Positions 50,121 to 61,978 of a stretch of DNA of 64,000 nt are shown here, in pieces (position 1 is the first letter of the stretch; every line of letters starts with the position of its first letter). The translations under genes were made by a program, and so were the position numbers. The notes under the pieces are model-generated. The model made no database searches. It saw nothing but the letters and a program-made list of their open reading frames with translations, and was not told where the DNA came from. The DNA lies in the NCBI GenBank assembly GCA_030159075.1, contig BROG01000226.1, forward strand, positions 486,001 to 550,000, read 5' to 3'. This stretch comes from Atrina japonica (taxonomy: Eukaryota > Mollusca > Bivalvia > Pterioida > Pinnidae).

Positions 50121-50394
50121 ACTATAAACCTCCAGACATTGATTTATGACCTCTTTATCGTTAAAAATATTTCGTTGAGAGATTAATTCTAGAGCCCGAT
50201 GAAGTATTCGTTTCTCCATGATCCAACTGTGTTTGTTTCGCAGAAATGGTAAGATTTAAAAGCCCACTTCACAGAGTTGCTTATCACATTGCGACTCGTC
50301 TTTAGTCCGGCCAAATATTTCATTTAACAGACACACTTATAAGGTACAAATCAAGGAATTTTCAAGGAGAGGCGTAAAGTTTATTTGGGGCGAT

Positions 50395-50565
50395 AAGATA
50401 CCGCGCCATACACATAGAGGGTCATGGATTCGAACTTCGCCGGAGACGACTGGCCCCGTGTCACAATAGGTGTCGGCACATTGAAGAACCCTCAAGTGTC
50501 AAGCATAGGCCAAAATTTTAGTTGAGCTCTTTTGTGACGTCTCCATTAGTTTGACTTTCTAGTGT
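50395..50565 (+). mobile_element. diverged SINE family 1 copy
   Basis: B-box-like ATGGATTCGAACTTCG, then CCGTGTCACAATAGGTGTCG and TGACGTCTCCATTAG. Tail lost. Confidence 0.6.
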
Positions 50566-51429
50566 TGCTTTTTCATGATTTGTATTTCAACATATCTTGA
50601 CTAATCGAAAAAAATGCAAATTAAGTTTAAGCGTAGAGTAATAATGGTAACGTAGATCTACGTGGTTTTTCACTCAAAGTCATCTTCCCCCAAAAGATAT
50701 GCTCTCGCAATAAACAAGGCTAAATTTGTGAGCATCTTAGCGTTTAACTTCACCCGACAGACTCCGTACTTTGGATATACATGTATGAGGTAAATGAGAT
50801 GGGGGCGTACATCCTTTACGCCATAATAGTCAAGTTAATAAAGTTTATGAGTGGAATGCTAAAAAAAGTAAAATTCCCAAAACTATGGTAGATACCGATA
50901 ACCTTTACTGTTATAGTTGATTAAGTCTCATTTCAGCGATATTTATTTGAAGAAAAAAAAATCATAAATCGCTAATAATTTACCTGATTACAAAGAATTT
51001 TCAAAATCAATCTGACATGCGTCAAATATGAAAAATTTAGGAAATCAATCATGAGTTCATTTCATTATTTACCGTTTTAGTATTCAGTAAATTACACGTT
51101 ATTTCGAGTTTGGATTATCATGTTTTATGTTCATCATCAATACCGGTAAGAAATAGTCACACACACAACCCCCCCCCCCCAAAAAAATGACTGTTAGACT
51201 GTAAATATCGCTGATAGACTTTTCCTTTTCATAAAGTCGGTAGGTTATTTTAGTCGAGTTTATTTTAGCAATTATGTGCGACCAGACGTAGAATAAACCA
51301 TTATTCAAAATCATCTTTATTAGGAAATGAACAGCGGTCTTTGCCATATGATATGATATGATCATGTAGGTCAACAATAAAGGCAACTCAGTATTCACGA
51401 ATTTTATATTCGAAATATGATGTCACACT

Positions 51430-52490
51430 AGATGCCCCTATATTTTCCCCGATATTAAGACTAAATCTTAAAGTACGGCTGATCCAAATCTGGTGTTTTT
51501 TGTAAAAAATATCTATTGCTGCCCCCCCCCCCCCCCCGAAGATCCATCTTCTTTAATCAGAGTCCACATTATTTGAACAACGTACAGTTATAATGGCTCC
51601 TCGTTGAAGACCGCAGATCGAAGCAATTACATAACAGGGACAAAACATCAAGTCTGGGTGAACGGGGTATCCATAGCGACGGGGTCATAAATCGCTGTCA
51701 AGAGATAAAACTCAGCTTCTTATGTACACAGATATACGCGCAAGTCATGAACTGTATCTAGTTCAATGGTGGTGTACCAGATGATTATATATACGGCTAA
51801 ATAAAAAAAAAAATGATATCAAATCTATTATTAAAACATCGGGGATATCTATGCTACATGTATATTTTACCAATTTTACAACAAAATACATGTATATAGT
51901 TGTCGTTCTGGAAGAATGCACTACTGAGTTAGGATGGATGTAGATATACACAGATTATGGAACAAAATTTTATTTTAAACTGTTAAAATATAGCTTGCAT
52001 TAATTTCAAATGTCGAAATCAATTATTAAATTGTATTGTTGGATCATTAGACGCGCCGACATTGAACTCGGTCACAAACAAGGGACATAAAACGTCATTT
52101 ACTGTTTTAAATGATTTCAAAGAGCGTAAAATACAATTTAGTACAATAAAATAATTAATGAATATGTTTGCATAAATTCAGTATAACCATTTAGCTATAT
52201 ATATATATCCATTTAGTACTTTAGCATACGGTTACTTAGTCGGACGGTTTCTTCCAGTCCGTAATTGATTCTAGATAGTTATACTGAAAGGAAAACACCG
52301 CAAAATTGGTAAATAAAAAGTCCATTAAAATGCATGTATCATTCTGTGTCCTTTCTTATGGGGACGTAGTCAATACTTTCAGCCATCTTCCATCCAATCA
52401 TTTGATTGTGTAGACAGTAGTGTGCTGTCATTGCATATTTCGTGTCACCTGATATATGATTGACGGAATTCATCAGTTTTGATCTTGAAT
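51430..52490. repeat. duplicated block 2, partner at 49050-50120
   Basis: Second copy of the block described at 49050-50120; it contains a C16 tract at 51522-51537 where block 1 has a shorter C-run. Both lie inside 47377-54692. Confidence 0.75.
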
Positions 52491-53819
52491 ATGTATGTAT
52501 TGGGTGTGATTTGCAGCAATCATGACTCACTTGTGATTTCAAAGAGGGGTTGAGCAGTCTGTGGACTGGAATACATGTAATTAATATCAATCTGATTTTT
52601 ATTATTAACTGTAATATACAAGTTTAAATCGTGTTGTATATTTTATTTAAAAAAAAAAAAACACCAATCAGACTATTTAACCCCTGTGCGGTAGTTGACG
52701 ATGACCAGAATCATAATTCCAGATTATTTGGCATATGAAAAATCAGACACGACTTATCGAAATTAAAAACTTGTTCAATTTTGATCAGCTATCGCTTGTT
52801 AGAGCACATGTTTGATCGATGTTGAAATCGATTTTCAAACGTAGTTTTACTTGCGGGAGGCCTGTGGTCTCCCCCGGGTACATTGTGAAAATATATCATA
52901 GATTTTTTTTACATATGCACTTTTGCTTTGAATGAATAGAATATCCCGGCGATTGGTATTCCTCCTTATCTGTAAGAGTTCATTTGTTGGTATTAAAATA
53001 AGTTTTTTGAAACCTGGGAATTTTACTTGTATAAAAGCATCGAATGTTAAAAACTTAAAAAAGACCGTGTAAAAAGTTTTACACACGTGAATGGATAGTA
53101 TGTTTCGAATAACGAAATCGGATACAGATTTTCTTGAACTTTTGATAATACATGCATATTATTCGTACCCATTTTCAAGTAATATAGCTTCAATTTATCA
53201 TAAGCTTATCGGTAATTAAAAAAAGTGTACACACATAATACCGTTATACTTTTACTTTAACTGAAGTTCATGTTAAAGTCGGGTAGATAAAGGTATCAGC
53301 AACCCAAATTCAATTACATTAGGTTTAGCATATAATAAACATCCGGTAGTTTAAGTGGAATCGTCAGGAGACCAGGAAATTCTATACCTTTTTACTAGTA
53401 TCGCATACATGATAGTTCTATTGATGTAAACCTTTTCTGTGATTTTAAAGTATGATTAAAACGGTATTTTCACATACCTTATTTTTGGTGGGAAAATGAA
53501 TATTAAAAAGAAACAATTTTTCTCCTAAAATGAATGCTCATCATAGGTACAAGTAAAAACAGCTTTAAATAACTTAAGACAAGATAATTTCGAGATATAA
53601 CTTTATTTTTCTTTAAAACTGTTGTACGTCACATAGGGTAGGTCTAGTGGTTTGGTTATCGCGTCCCCAAAACCTAGGCATCTCTTGGCTCTAGACAACA
53701 ATCAGTTCGGGGCCGCATGAACCTTGATTTTTATTATGGAGCGGGCGTTTACTTTGCGGAAATTTATTGTTTTCGGTGCCCTGAACTACGATTTTATCGT
53801 TTTAACTTGAAAGAGAGAG

Positions 53820-53842
53820 AGAGAGGGGGGGGGGGGGGGGGG
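53820..53842. repeat. (GA)n-poly(G) tract
   Basis: GAGAGAGAGAGA followed by about 18 G, potential quadruplex-former. Inside the 7.3-kb block. Confidence 0.8.
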
Positions 53843-54699
53843 TATCTCAGAACTTCGAATTTTTTTTAATTTTTAAGTGCCGTCACAAATTAGGCTTGCA
53901 GTTTTTGTTTGAAAATCTGTTATATAAACCAGATACGTAGATAACCAAACGTTATACGAAGTAGGTAGGATTGAAAGAAAATAAACCACGTTAGGATTAG
54001 TCGAAGTTCCGTTATTTCTTTTTGTCCATATTTTAATAGATGTCACAAATCTTGTGTTAAAATTAACATACGATGTGTAATATCACGGTTACGGATAGTT
54101 GAAAAAGCGATATACATGTAAGGTAGAAAGAAGGTCCCACGTGTCCAACTCTGTGCAGAGATGTGATTACATTTCACGCACGGATAATTTTGACTTGACG
54201 GCTTGGGTAATCAATTTCATTACATGACGTAAAAGAACTTAGGTGTTTGATGCAATTATAACAGAACTGTTGAACAAAGTGAAAGTCGGGGGTTATTGTT
54301 TGGTTTGGGATCAATTGGAAGGTACATATTTCGGGTACTGAGAAGATAATGGTCGCATTTTAGCGAATAGTAATGTAATTTGTTATTTAATTAATAGACT
54401 GAACACGCATAAAAAAAAAAAAAAAACAAAACAGAATTCCGTTCGACAATTCCAGTAGTATACGGAGATCAGGCAGCCCTATTTGCGACGATTTTCAGCA
54501 GCCGCGATTTGCGATGATTTTCAACAGCCGCGAATAGCGATGATTTTATTCATCCCCGCGATTTGCGAGGAATTTCAACCGCCGCGATGACGGGGACTGC
54601 GGTGGATAGCCGCGATTTGAACGCGGACGACTGCCCATTACTAACCCCGCCGCGATGACGTGACTTTTGCGGAATCCGCGTGGCCCGTACTGTAGGTAC

Positions 54700-55290
54700 T
54701 ATCCGATTAAAAACTAATCTTTTATTGCTCCTAATTTCTTATATGTCATATAGAGAATCTAACAACACCCACTATGGGTTCACATGTGAGTGACCTATCA
54801 TGGGTGTGTACTCCTGACCAATGAAAATCTGATGTACCAGATCTTGACAGTTTATCAAATGGTAAAGAGAAAATGGGTACGATGAGAGATCAGTTTTTGA
54901 ATTTGATGTATGTATGCAGTATCTCTATACATATCTATGAAGATGTGACTTACTAGATACCAGTCCAAGAATAGAATACAGTGTTCATACATGGTATATA
55001 CAGTTGAGCAGAGTTACTGAATCCAAAATCATAACTCCTTCAAGGTTTTGCCTTCTAACAGATCAATAGCCAGACACAAAAACATACATAAAGAAAGATG
55101 CCCAACAAACTCATGATTATTACCTTCTGCAGGTAATACATAAGCCAAATACGTCACATGTTTCAATTTAAGGAAAGTCTGGCAAAAGGAGCATGAGATT
55201 TAAATAAAAAAATTTAAAAATTTAAAATACAAAAAAATCAGAACTAACACGTCCTTGAAGAAATTGGATTTAAGTGAAATATGAATAAAA
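54700..55290. other. intronic, nothing recognisable
   Basis: Ordinary AT-rich intron directly right of the 7.3-kb block; CpG is again scarce by eye. Confidence 0.5.
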
Positions 55291-55309
55291 ACTGGTTCTC
55301 AAAAAAATC

Positions 55310-55950
55310 AGAACGTATTGGTCCTCAGGGAAATCATAAGCTGGAAGAACTTTAACACTGTTAAAGTTTCCTGGCACTCAGGGAAATCAGAACTTAGTGA
55401 GTCTTGAAGACACTAGATTGTAGTGAAACCAAAGAAATCAGAACTTTGTAATTCTTGAAGACATTTAGAACATAGTGAAACCAAAGAATCAGAACTTAGT
55501 GATTCTTGAAGACATTTAGAACATAGTGAAACCAAAGAATCAGAACTTAGTGATTCTTGAAGACATTAGAACATAGTGAATCCAAAGAATCAGGACTTAG
55601 TGATTCTTGAAGACATTTAGAACATAGTGAATCCAAAGAATCAGGACATACCAGACATTGAAACCAAATCCAAAAATCAGAACTTTGTAATTCTTGAAGA
55701 CATTAGAACATGGTGAAACCAAAGAATCAGAACTTAGTGATTCTTGAAGACATCAGAACGTACCAGTAGTGAAACCAAAGAATCAGAACTAAGTGATTCT
55801 TGAAGAACGTAGTAAAACAAAAAGAAATGAGAATCCTTCAGGATATCAGGGCTTAATAGTATTCAGAGAAATCAAAACTTACATGTCCTTGAAGATATCA
55901 ACACTGATTCCTGTAGACATTAGAATTAAGTGAGACAAAAGGAAATAAAA
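55310..55950. repeat. 51-bp tandem repeat, about ten degenerate units
   Basis: Unit GAACTTAGTGATTCTTGAAG + ACATTTAGAACATAGTGAAA + CCAAAGAATCA. Period 51 seen at 55441, 55492 and 55543; outer units diverge. Confidence 0.9.
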
Positions 55951-55959
55951 ACTTTCTGG

Positions 55960-56975
55960 TCCTACACAAGATTAAAAACATAAATCTGCATATTCCTATT
56001 TCTTAAACAAGCTTGATTCTTCACCTCAGAAAGCATGGAGTAATCAAAGATTCCTAAGCTTGCCTCAAACCAACATATTTTACATCCCCAATTAACCTGA
56101 CCTCAGTCATTTTTCTTGAACATGAATTGATAAAAGGAAGTCCAAAACTGGGCAATTTTTGTAAAAACAGTTAGCTGTTTGCCTACAACAACACTGACAT
56201 GGTGGTCAACGCTGACATGGAGGTGATAACTATATAGAGGTGTGGTTTAAAACAGTGGTCCTCCTAACCGGTATTTACTGGTCAATAAGTAAACTGGAGC
56301 TGGTTTTTTACCTCAAAGGAATTTAACAATTTTCAACCCCTATAGAGTAGCAATACATAGCTGTAAATATACCCGTAAATATTTGGATACACCTGTTCTC
56401 TCACAGATTATCAGGGAGCATGAATAAAACTTTATTTTCATCTTAGTTGATTTTTTTTATAATAACTTGAATATAACTTCATAGACATTTCCTTGACATA
56501 TAACCTAGAACCTGTAATTTAACATTGTGCTGCATTAGTTTATATAAAGAATTCACAAAGACTTCTAAGTGGTGTGGCTCTTACCACACCTGTGCATTGA
56601 AAAAGGAGATGCATTTTTCTGAACAACGCAATAACTGATACATTTTTAGGTTATAAGAAATATTTTTAAAATATAAACAGAGATCAATGAAATACCACCT
56701 TCAAGATGAAGGGTACAGAGTACTACAAACCCATTCATTTTTGCACGCCCTTTAATTTCACAAGCGGTAAAAAATTGAGAAATTAAAGGTAATGAAAATA
56801 TTTTCTGAAATCTTTTCCATTGTACAAACATAGAATAGTGAAAATTACGGGCAATGAAATATGGAAAATTAAAAAAAAATTGCAACAATTTAAAGCTACA
56901 GTATTAAAGGGGTTTTCAGCATTACAAATATCATAAAAAAAACATATGGCTTCATCGAATACAGAGTAGTGAAAC
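55960..56975. other. intronic, nothing recognisable
   Basis: One stray AACCAACATATTTTACATCC unit (compare 22080-22200); no other feature up to the donor of exon C. Confidence 0.5.
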
Positions 56976-56979
56976 TTAC

Positions 56980-57165
56980 CCCAGGTCTCGGTAGAGACAG
57001 GTAGACTGGTTTGTCAACCCGACCTTGACACACATCATTGACCTCTTTTACCATGATAGAAAGGTCGTTGATTTGGGTCTCCCATGCATCAGCAAACATG
57101 TCCAAGTTTTCTCTAGCTATCTTACTACTAGGATATTGGGCTAATGTCTGCGCCGCAAACAAAGT
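56980..57165 (-). CDS. CTNNAL1: alpha-catulin exon C (TLFAAQTL...LSLPRPG), 62 codons
   Basis: Minus-strand exon with acceptor TTGTATTACAG and a strong donor GGG|GTAAGT (56974-56979), phase 0 on both sides. The product has SSKIARENLDMFADAWE, the strongly conserved helix seen as SKLAQENMDLFKEQWE in alpha-catenins, then DKPVYLSLPRPG, characteristic of the catulin linker. The first 35 coding bases and the acceptor belong to an 84-bp unit present three times in tandem at 57131-57382. Only the copy attached to this exon gives an open reading frame; the two distal copies would run to TAA after 16 codons. Confidence 0.9.
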
Positions 57166-57382
57166 CTGTAATACAAATTGTTACAAATTACTCAGTTATT
57201 AGTATAAGTGTATAGGATATTGGGCTAATGTCTGCGTTGCAAACAAAGTCTGTAATACAAATTGTTACAAATTACTCAGTTATTAGTATAAGTGTATAGG
57301 ATATTGGACTAATGTCTGCGTTGCAAACAAAGTCTGTAATACAAATTGTTACAAATTACTCAGTTATTAGTATAAGTGTATA
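57131..57382. repeat. 84-bp tandem triplication covering exon C acceptor
   Basis: GGATATTGG starts at 57131, 57215 and 57299 (exact 84-bp spacing). The leftmost unit includes 35 coding bases of exon C and its acceptor. The other two carry the same acceptor with small changes (GCGTTGC for GCGCCGC). Confidence 0.95.
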
Positions 57383-57409
57383 TACATCAATGTCAAAACA
57401 TGTGTTCCA

Positions 57410-57690
57410 GTGCTTGTAGCCACCTAGTGGTGGAACAATTGGATAGAAAGCAGAGGTCCCAGAGTTCAATTCCAAGTATTTGGTCATAATGAAGACATAG
57501 AAAAAGGCAAGTGCTCTCCATAACAAGTAAAAGTCTGGGGACATTCAAATAACTTAAAAATGAGACTTTGTGTCACGACAAGCTTGGCATATTAATACAT
57601 GTAAACCCTTACTGTATAGGTGTCAGTCTATAGCACAGGTCAAAATGTGTGACATTTCCCCTACCTCTGGTGACATCTATTGGACTGGGC
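57410..57690 (+). mobile_element. tRNA-derived SINE, family 1 relative
   Basis: Head TAGCCACCTAGTGGTGGAAC and AGAGTTCAATTCC (B box); core TGTGTCACGACAAGCTTGGC and GTCAGTCTATAGCACAGGTC. The tail merges into the 69-bp repeat. Confidence 0.65.
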
Positions 57691-57870
57691 AGAAAATGTC
57701 ATTGGCCCATAGATTGAACAGCGATTTCTCTACATCTTCTGACATCTACTGGCATGAGAAGTAAATGTCACAGGTCTATAAATAGAACAGGGATTTCTCT
57801 ACAACTTCTGACATCTACTGGCATGAGAAGTAAATGTCACAGGTCTATAAATAGAACAGGGATTTTCCTA
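57660..57870. repeat. 69-bp tandem repeat, three units
   Basis: GACATCTA(C/T)TGG at 57672, 57741 and 57810; unit includes ATAGAACAGGGATTTCTCTA. It appears to have grown from the SINE tail (GGTGACATCTATTGG). Confidence 0.85.
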
Positions 57871-58050
57871 CCTCCTAAATTCCCAACATGTCCAGAAAAC
57901 TGGGAAAATATACATTTGTACTAAAACAAAAAACAATTCTCAGACCTTTGTTTGAAAATAAATTATTCTCCACTTTGAAATTCCAAATTGGAAATTTTTG
58001 CAGACTTTTTTAGAAAATACAAACCATTTTTGCATTGGGAATAGGTCCTT
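57855..58050. repeat. interspersed repeat shared with 3868-4060
   Basis: Second copy of the repeat described at 3868-4060, in the same orientation. Related short stretches (TGCATTGGGAAT) also occur near 14145. Confidence 0.5.
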
Positions 58051-58169
58051 TAACTGGACGAAAAAATGGCCTAAGACAATCTACAGAAGCATCACTTCCA
58101 CTATATTTTTTGTATTTAAACCTGTTTGTAACTGTGCACCTGTGTTAAGACATGACTAAGGCTTTACCT

Positions 58170-58468
58170 TTGAGAGAGGGAGAGAGAGAGAGAAAGAGAG
58201 AGAGACAGACAGGCAGACAGAGACAGAGAGGCAGACAAACAGACAGAGACAGAGAGACAGACAGACAAAGACCGAGACAGACAGAGACAGAGACAGACAG
58301 ACAAACATACAGACAGACAGACAGAGAGAGACAGACATACAGACAAACAGACAGACAAAGAGACAGACAGACAAACAGACAGATAGACAGACAAAGAGAC
58401 AGACAGATAGACAGACAAAGACAGACAGACATAAAAAGACAGAGAAACAGACAGACAGACAGAGACAG
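58170..58468. repeat. (GACA)n/(GA)n purine-rich microsatellite
   Basis: Interleaved GAGA and GACAGACA units; long frames on both strands are artefacts of composition. Confidence 0.95.
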
Positions 58469-58469
58469 T

Positions 58470-58895
58470 GGGCCTTAACGGTCACCTGAGCAAAACATAA
58501 ATAACTGCCCTACTGACATCTTTGTAGATCTTTGCATGCCAAACATTTTTGCTTCTAGCTCAAAACATCAACAAGAAGAATATGTATGCTGACCTGGCCA
58601 AAAAACACAAATAAGGTAGCGGACCATGAGTACTTGGGACTTATTTTGCTGCACCCTGGATAAACCCCTGGGCCAATCTGGCTGAAAACTGCACACTTGG
58701 TAAAGGACTTTGAGTACTTGCTTCCTACAAAGTTTTGTCAAAATACCTTATGTGGTTTCAGAGAAAAAGTCAAAAATGTAACTTGTTTACAGATGTACAA
58801 CGGACAACGTACACTGTACGACAGACAACAACAGATAAAAGGCAATTAGAAGAGGTCACTTGAGATTTTGTCTCAGTGAGATTGAGACAGGGGCA
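58470..58895 (+). mobile_element. Helentron-like element fragment
   Basis: 5' motif GGGCCTTAACGGTCACCTGA; body AAACTGCACACTTGGTAAAG shared with 8707-8725; GACGGACA-type stretch and ATTTTGTCTCAG near the 3' end. Lies 40 bases from exon B. Confidence 0.5.
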
Positions 58896-58936
58896 GAGAA
58901 AGAGACAGCATATCCAACAATAGAAAATAAACTCAC

Positions 58937-59029
58937 CAAAGCTCCCAGATCTCTCAAGCTGGACTCGTTATGCTCTGCAGTAATCACAAGAGGTTCCGTT
59001 GTGGCAATGTGGCGAAACAGTTTGCACAC
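58937..59029 (-). CDS. CTNNAL1: alpha-catulin exon B (VCKLFRH...LGAL), 31 codons
   Basis: Minus-strand exon of 93 bases flanked by acceptor CTAATAG (59030 and up) and donor GTGAGT (58931-58936), phase 0 on both sides. The 31 residues contain TAEHNESSLRDLGAL, matching the position of the SASQLEAL segment of alpha-catenins. It bridges exon A and exon C with no gap in the family alignment. There is no long open frame here, so this exon is easily missed by ORF-based annotation; the evidence is splice sites plus family register. Confidence 0.82.
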
Positions 59030-59044
59030 CTATTAGCAGTGAAG

Positions 59045-59550
59045 AGGAATAAAAACTGTCATAAAGAAGATAAATTCTGATCAGCAATAAAACAGATTAC
59101 AAACTTACAAGTTTAGCATTTATAGATTTTAATATGTAGTGACCAGTGATAAAACAGTACAAACTTACAAGTTTGGTATTTCTAGATAATAATATGTAGC
59201 TTGTGAAGTCCAGAATACATAATATTTAAAGTCCCACCAATCTTCTTTTCACCAGAATACAAGTAACAAGCTTTATGATATTTCCACTAACTTCCTCTTC
59301 ACCACACCTGGTTAGAGCCTTTATTTTACTAGTGATAAGATCCCAGTTTGATACCTGGGGTCGGTTTTATCAAGAAGTCTTAAGTTATTTGATCTTAAGA
59401 CAAAACTTAGGACCATATTATCAATGCTACCCTAAGTCAAGTCTTCAGGTATTTTCACATTTTTTCAAACAAGATTTTGAAACTTTAGGAATACTTTAAC
59501 CTGCTACATTTTCAGAGACAAATTATGACACATACAAAATAACTTAGGTC
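59045..59550. other. intronic; small 59-bp duplication
   Basis: ACAAACTTACAAGTTT(A/G)G occurs at 59099 and 59159. Remainder unremarkable. Confidence 0.5.
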
Positions 59551-59558
59551 TATGGACA

Positions 59559-60652
59559 TAGGGTTCGAAAAATCCACTCGCCCGCTCGCATTGGTGAGTA
59601 AGAAATCGTTTCGGGCGAGTAAATTTTGACAATGAACTCGCCTGTATGGCGAGTAGGCGCACTGGCACTGACGCTGTACTGAAAATCCAGATTCCCTTTT
59701 AAGTTTCGAAAGTGATCATTTCCTTCTCTTTTTAGTTCAAAATACATTACAAAAACAATTGGAAACTTAAATGATTATTTTATTGACAATTAAACAAGTT
59801 AATCTTTACCTCATGGCCGAATGTCACAGAACACATTGTGTATTGACTGCTAATACTTGCAGTTTGTGGAGGAAGTGGAAGTTGTATGTGTGTAAATAAA
59901 AGAACCAATACCGAACAGACCTGAATTTCAGGATTTGGTAAAATAATCGTAACACTATACAATTTTTTTAAAAAGTTGTAAAATCTTAATTAAATGAAAG
60001 TGAATGATAAGAGTAAAATAGTTACTCTAAATAAAAGTTTTAATGAAATACATAAAAATGGATGGCTATTGTTTTCATCTAACAATAGTGAAAACTTACT
60101 TTTGTAACTTACATTGATTTAAAGACATGTATGGTAGTAGCAACATCATAAAATAGTTATAATAGTAATAATAATGATGCATTTACAGTTAATTTAGATG
60201 TGAATGCATCACTCAGAGACAATACATTGTATAAATTGTATAAAAATTTATCTATTAGAATAACAATAAATTTAAAAAACACAAAATTAAATAAAACATT
60301 ATTTTCTTTGATTTTCTTGGTGGGCAATCAAAATTTCAGTCGAGAATTTGAATTCTAAAACTTAAAATGAGAGCAAACAAAAGTTGTGGTAAGATTTTCA
60401 CACATTTTCCTTTGTAATAAGTACTTGATTAGAAAAAATGAAAATTTGTCAAATAAAGAGTACTTAATCTGTTAAGTCATTTACATGTAAGATCTATTTA
60501 CTTTGAAAAAAAATTTATATGCTCATAACACATCTACTTTGAAATACTACAGTTTCATAGTTTGGCGAGTGCAAAATGAGTTCGGGCGAGTGGAAATTAT
60601 ATAATTACTCGCCCAAAGGGCAACTGCATTTTTAACAATTTTTCGAACCCTG
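59559..60652 (-). mobile_element. non-autonomous DNA transposon, copy 2 of the 2308-3376 family
   Basis: 1094 bp, inverted relative to 2308-3376, alignable over its whole length. Terminus TAGGGTTCGAAAAAT (first base mutated) and CGAACCCTG. Flanked by GGACA on both sides (59554-59558 and 60653-60657). The different 5-bp duplications at the two copies confirm the boundaries and the 5-bp target length. Confidence 0.85.
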
Positions 60653-60939
60653 GGACAGATTCTGAGTAGTGATAAAGATCTGACCTGATTTGGTCGTCGT
60701 AAGTCACAAGTCCATTTCTTTTTAAAACTGTTATAAGTCGTAAGTGTGGTCCTCAGATCAAGTCTAAAACTTAGGACCTTTGGTAAAACAGGCCCCTGGG
60801 CTCTATTTAACTCAGACTACTCAAAACTCCAGGTTGAGTAATTCTTTTGGACTTTAAAATGAAAACACAAATTTTAAAGGACAAACCAAAAACAGTCTCA
60901 ACCACACAACCATCTTTGATCTTTGGGGGAAATGAAAAA

Positions 60940-61972
60940 CAAGAGATCCCAGAGGGATCTTGGCGCCCACCAATGTTCTATGTCTGATCTATGACAGACT
61001 GTTCTTTTCTCTTCTTTTCTCTTATTTTGTGTCTCAACATTGAATTTGAACTTAAATCCATATTTCTGTGAAATACTTTTTTCACAAAATCATAGCGAAA
61101 CTGAACTTGAACTGAACATAATTACATTTTAAGAGAGAATGGAATTCAACATGGCCGACAGGTGTCCATCTTGGATTTTGATCTCTCTGAAAATGTAATA
61201 CGCACATTTAGACCTCAGGGGTAACCTCCATAATCAATTTCGAAAAGATTCCTTCAGTACATTCTGAGAAATAGATACTTCTATTTTCAAAATCCAAGAT
61301 GGCCATGTCAGCCATGTTGGAATCCAGTTTCTCTTAAAATGTAATATGCACAACTACACCTCAAGGGGAACCTTCACATCAATTTTCAAGGATTCCTTCA
61401 GTCCTTTCTGAGAAATAGCAATAACAAACTTCCTATGGTCAAAATGCAAGATGGCCGCCTATCGGCAATGTTGGATTCCAATCTCTCTGAAAATGTAATA
61501 TGCACAACTAGACCTTAAGGGGAACCTTAATGTCAAATTTCAAGTAGATCCCTTCAGTACTTTCTGAGAAATAGCGGTAACAATCTTCCTTTGGTCAAAA
61601 TCCAAGATGGCCGCATGTAGGCCATGTTGGATTCCGATCTCTTTGAAAATGTAATATGCACAACTAGACCTTGAGGGGAACCTTCATATCAAATTTCAAG
61701 GAGATTCCTTCAGTCTTTTCTGAGAAATAGCAGTAACATACTTCCTTTGGTCAAAATCTAAGAATCTAAGATGCCCCCCCCCCCCTGTAGGCCATGTTTG
61801 AATCCAATCTCTCTGAAAATGCAATATGCACAACTAGACCTCAAGGGGAACCTTCATGTCAAATTTCAAGGAGATCCCTTCAGTCCTTTCTGAGAAATAG
61901 CGGTAACAAGAATTGTTCAGGACGGACTGACGACGGAGGGACGACAGACGGACCACAGATGCAGGTCCATAT
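60940..61972 (+). mobile_element. pearl/Helentron-like element with ~155-bp repeats, abutting exon A
   Basis: 5' hairpin GATCCCAGAGGGATC at about 60945 followed by GGCGCCCACC. Five monomers are marked by AAGATGGCC...CCATGTTGGA (about 61148, 61297, 61448, 61603, 61770), each with CTCTGAAAATGTAATATGCA and TTTCTGAGAAATAG. The tail GACGGACTGACGACGGAGGG runs to about 61960. The expected 3' hairpin is absent; the sequence passes into the exon A donor within about 20 bases. Confidence 0.7.
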
Positions 61973-61978
61973 AAAAAC

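Larger units (their letters stand above)
47377..54692. mobile_element. candidate 7.3-kb TIR-bounded element, CpG-retaining, non-coding
   Basis: Left end CAGTACGGGCCACGCGGATT and right end its complement; the inverted match spans about 46 bases with two mismatches. Flanked by TA (47375-47376, 54693-54694). Subterminal CpG-rich repeats lie inside both ends: GCCGCAGTTTGCGATGG units at 47488-47560, and GCCGCGATTTGCGATGATTT-type units at 54490-54600. The interior holds many CpG dinucleotides compared with the flanking intron. It has a SINE at 49540-49705 and a pair of collinear duplicated blocks, but no long frame. It could instead be two unrelated ends of the same family. Confidence 0.6.

Noticed and set aside
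51099..51398. 99-codon minus frame within the 7.3-kb block as a transposase remnant
   Set aside because: No catalytic motif spacing or similarity that I can recognise; it spans a poly-C tract.
58145..58485. Frames of ~109 codons rich in RQTD or SVCLC
   Set aside because: GACA/GA microsatellite translated in several frames.
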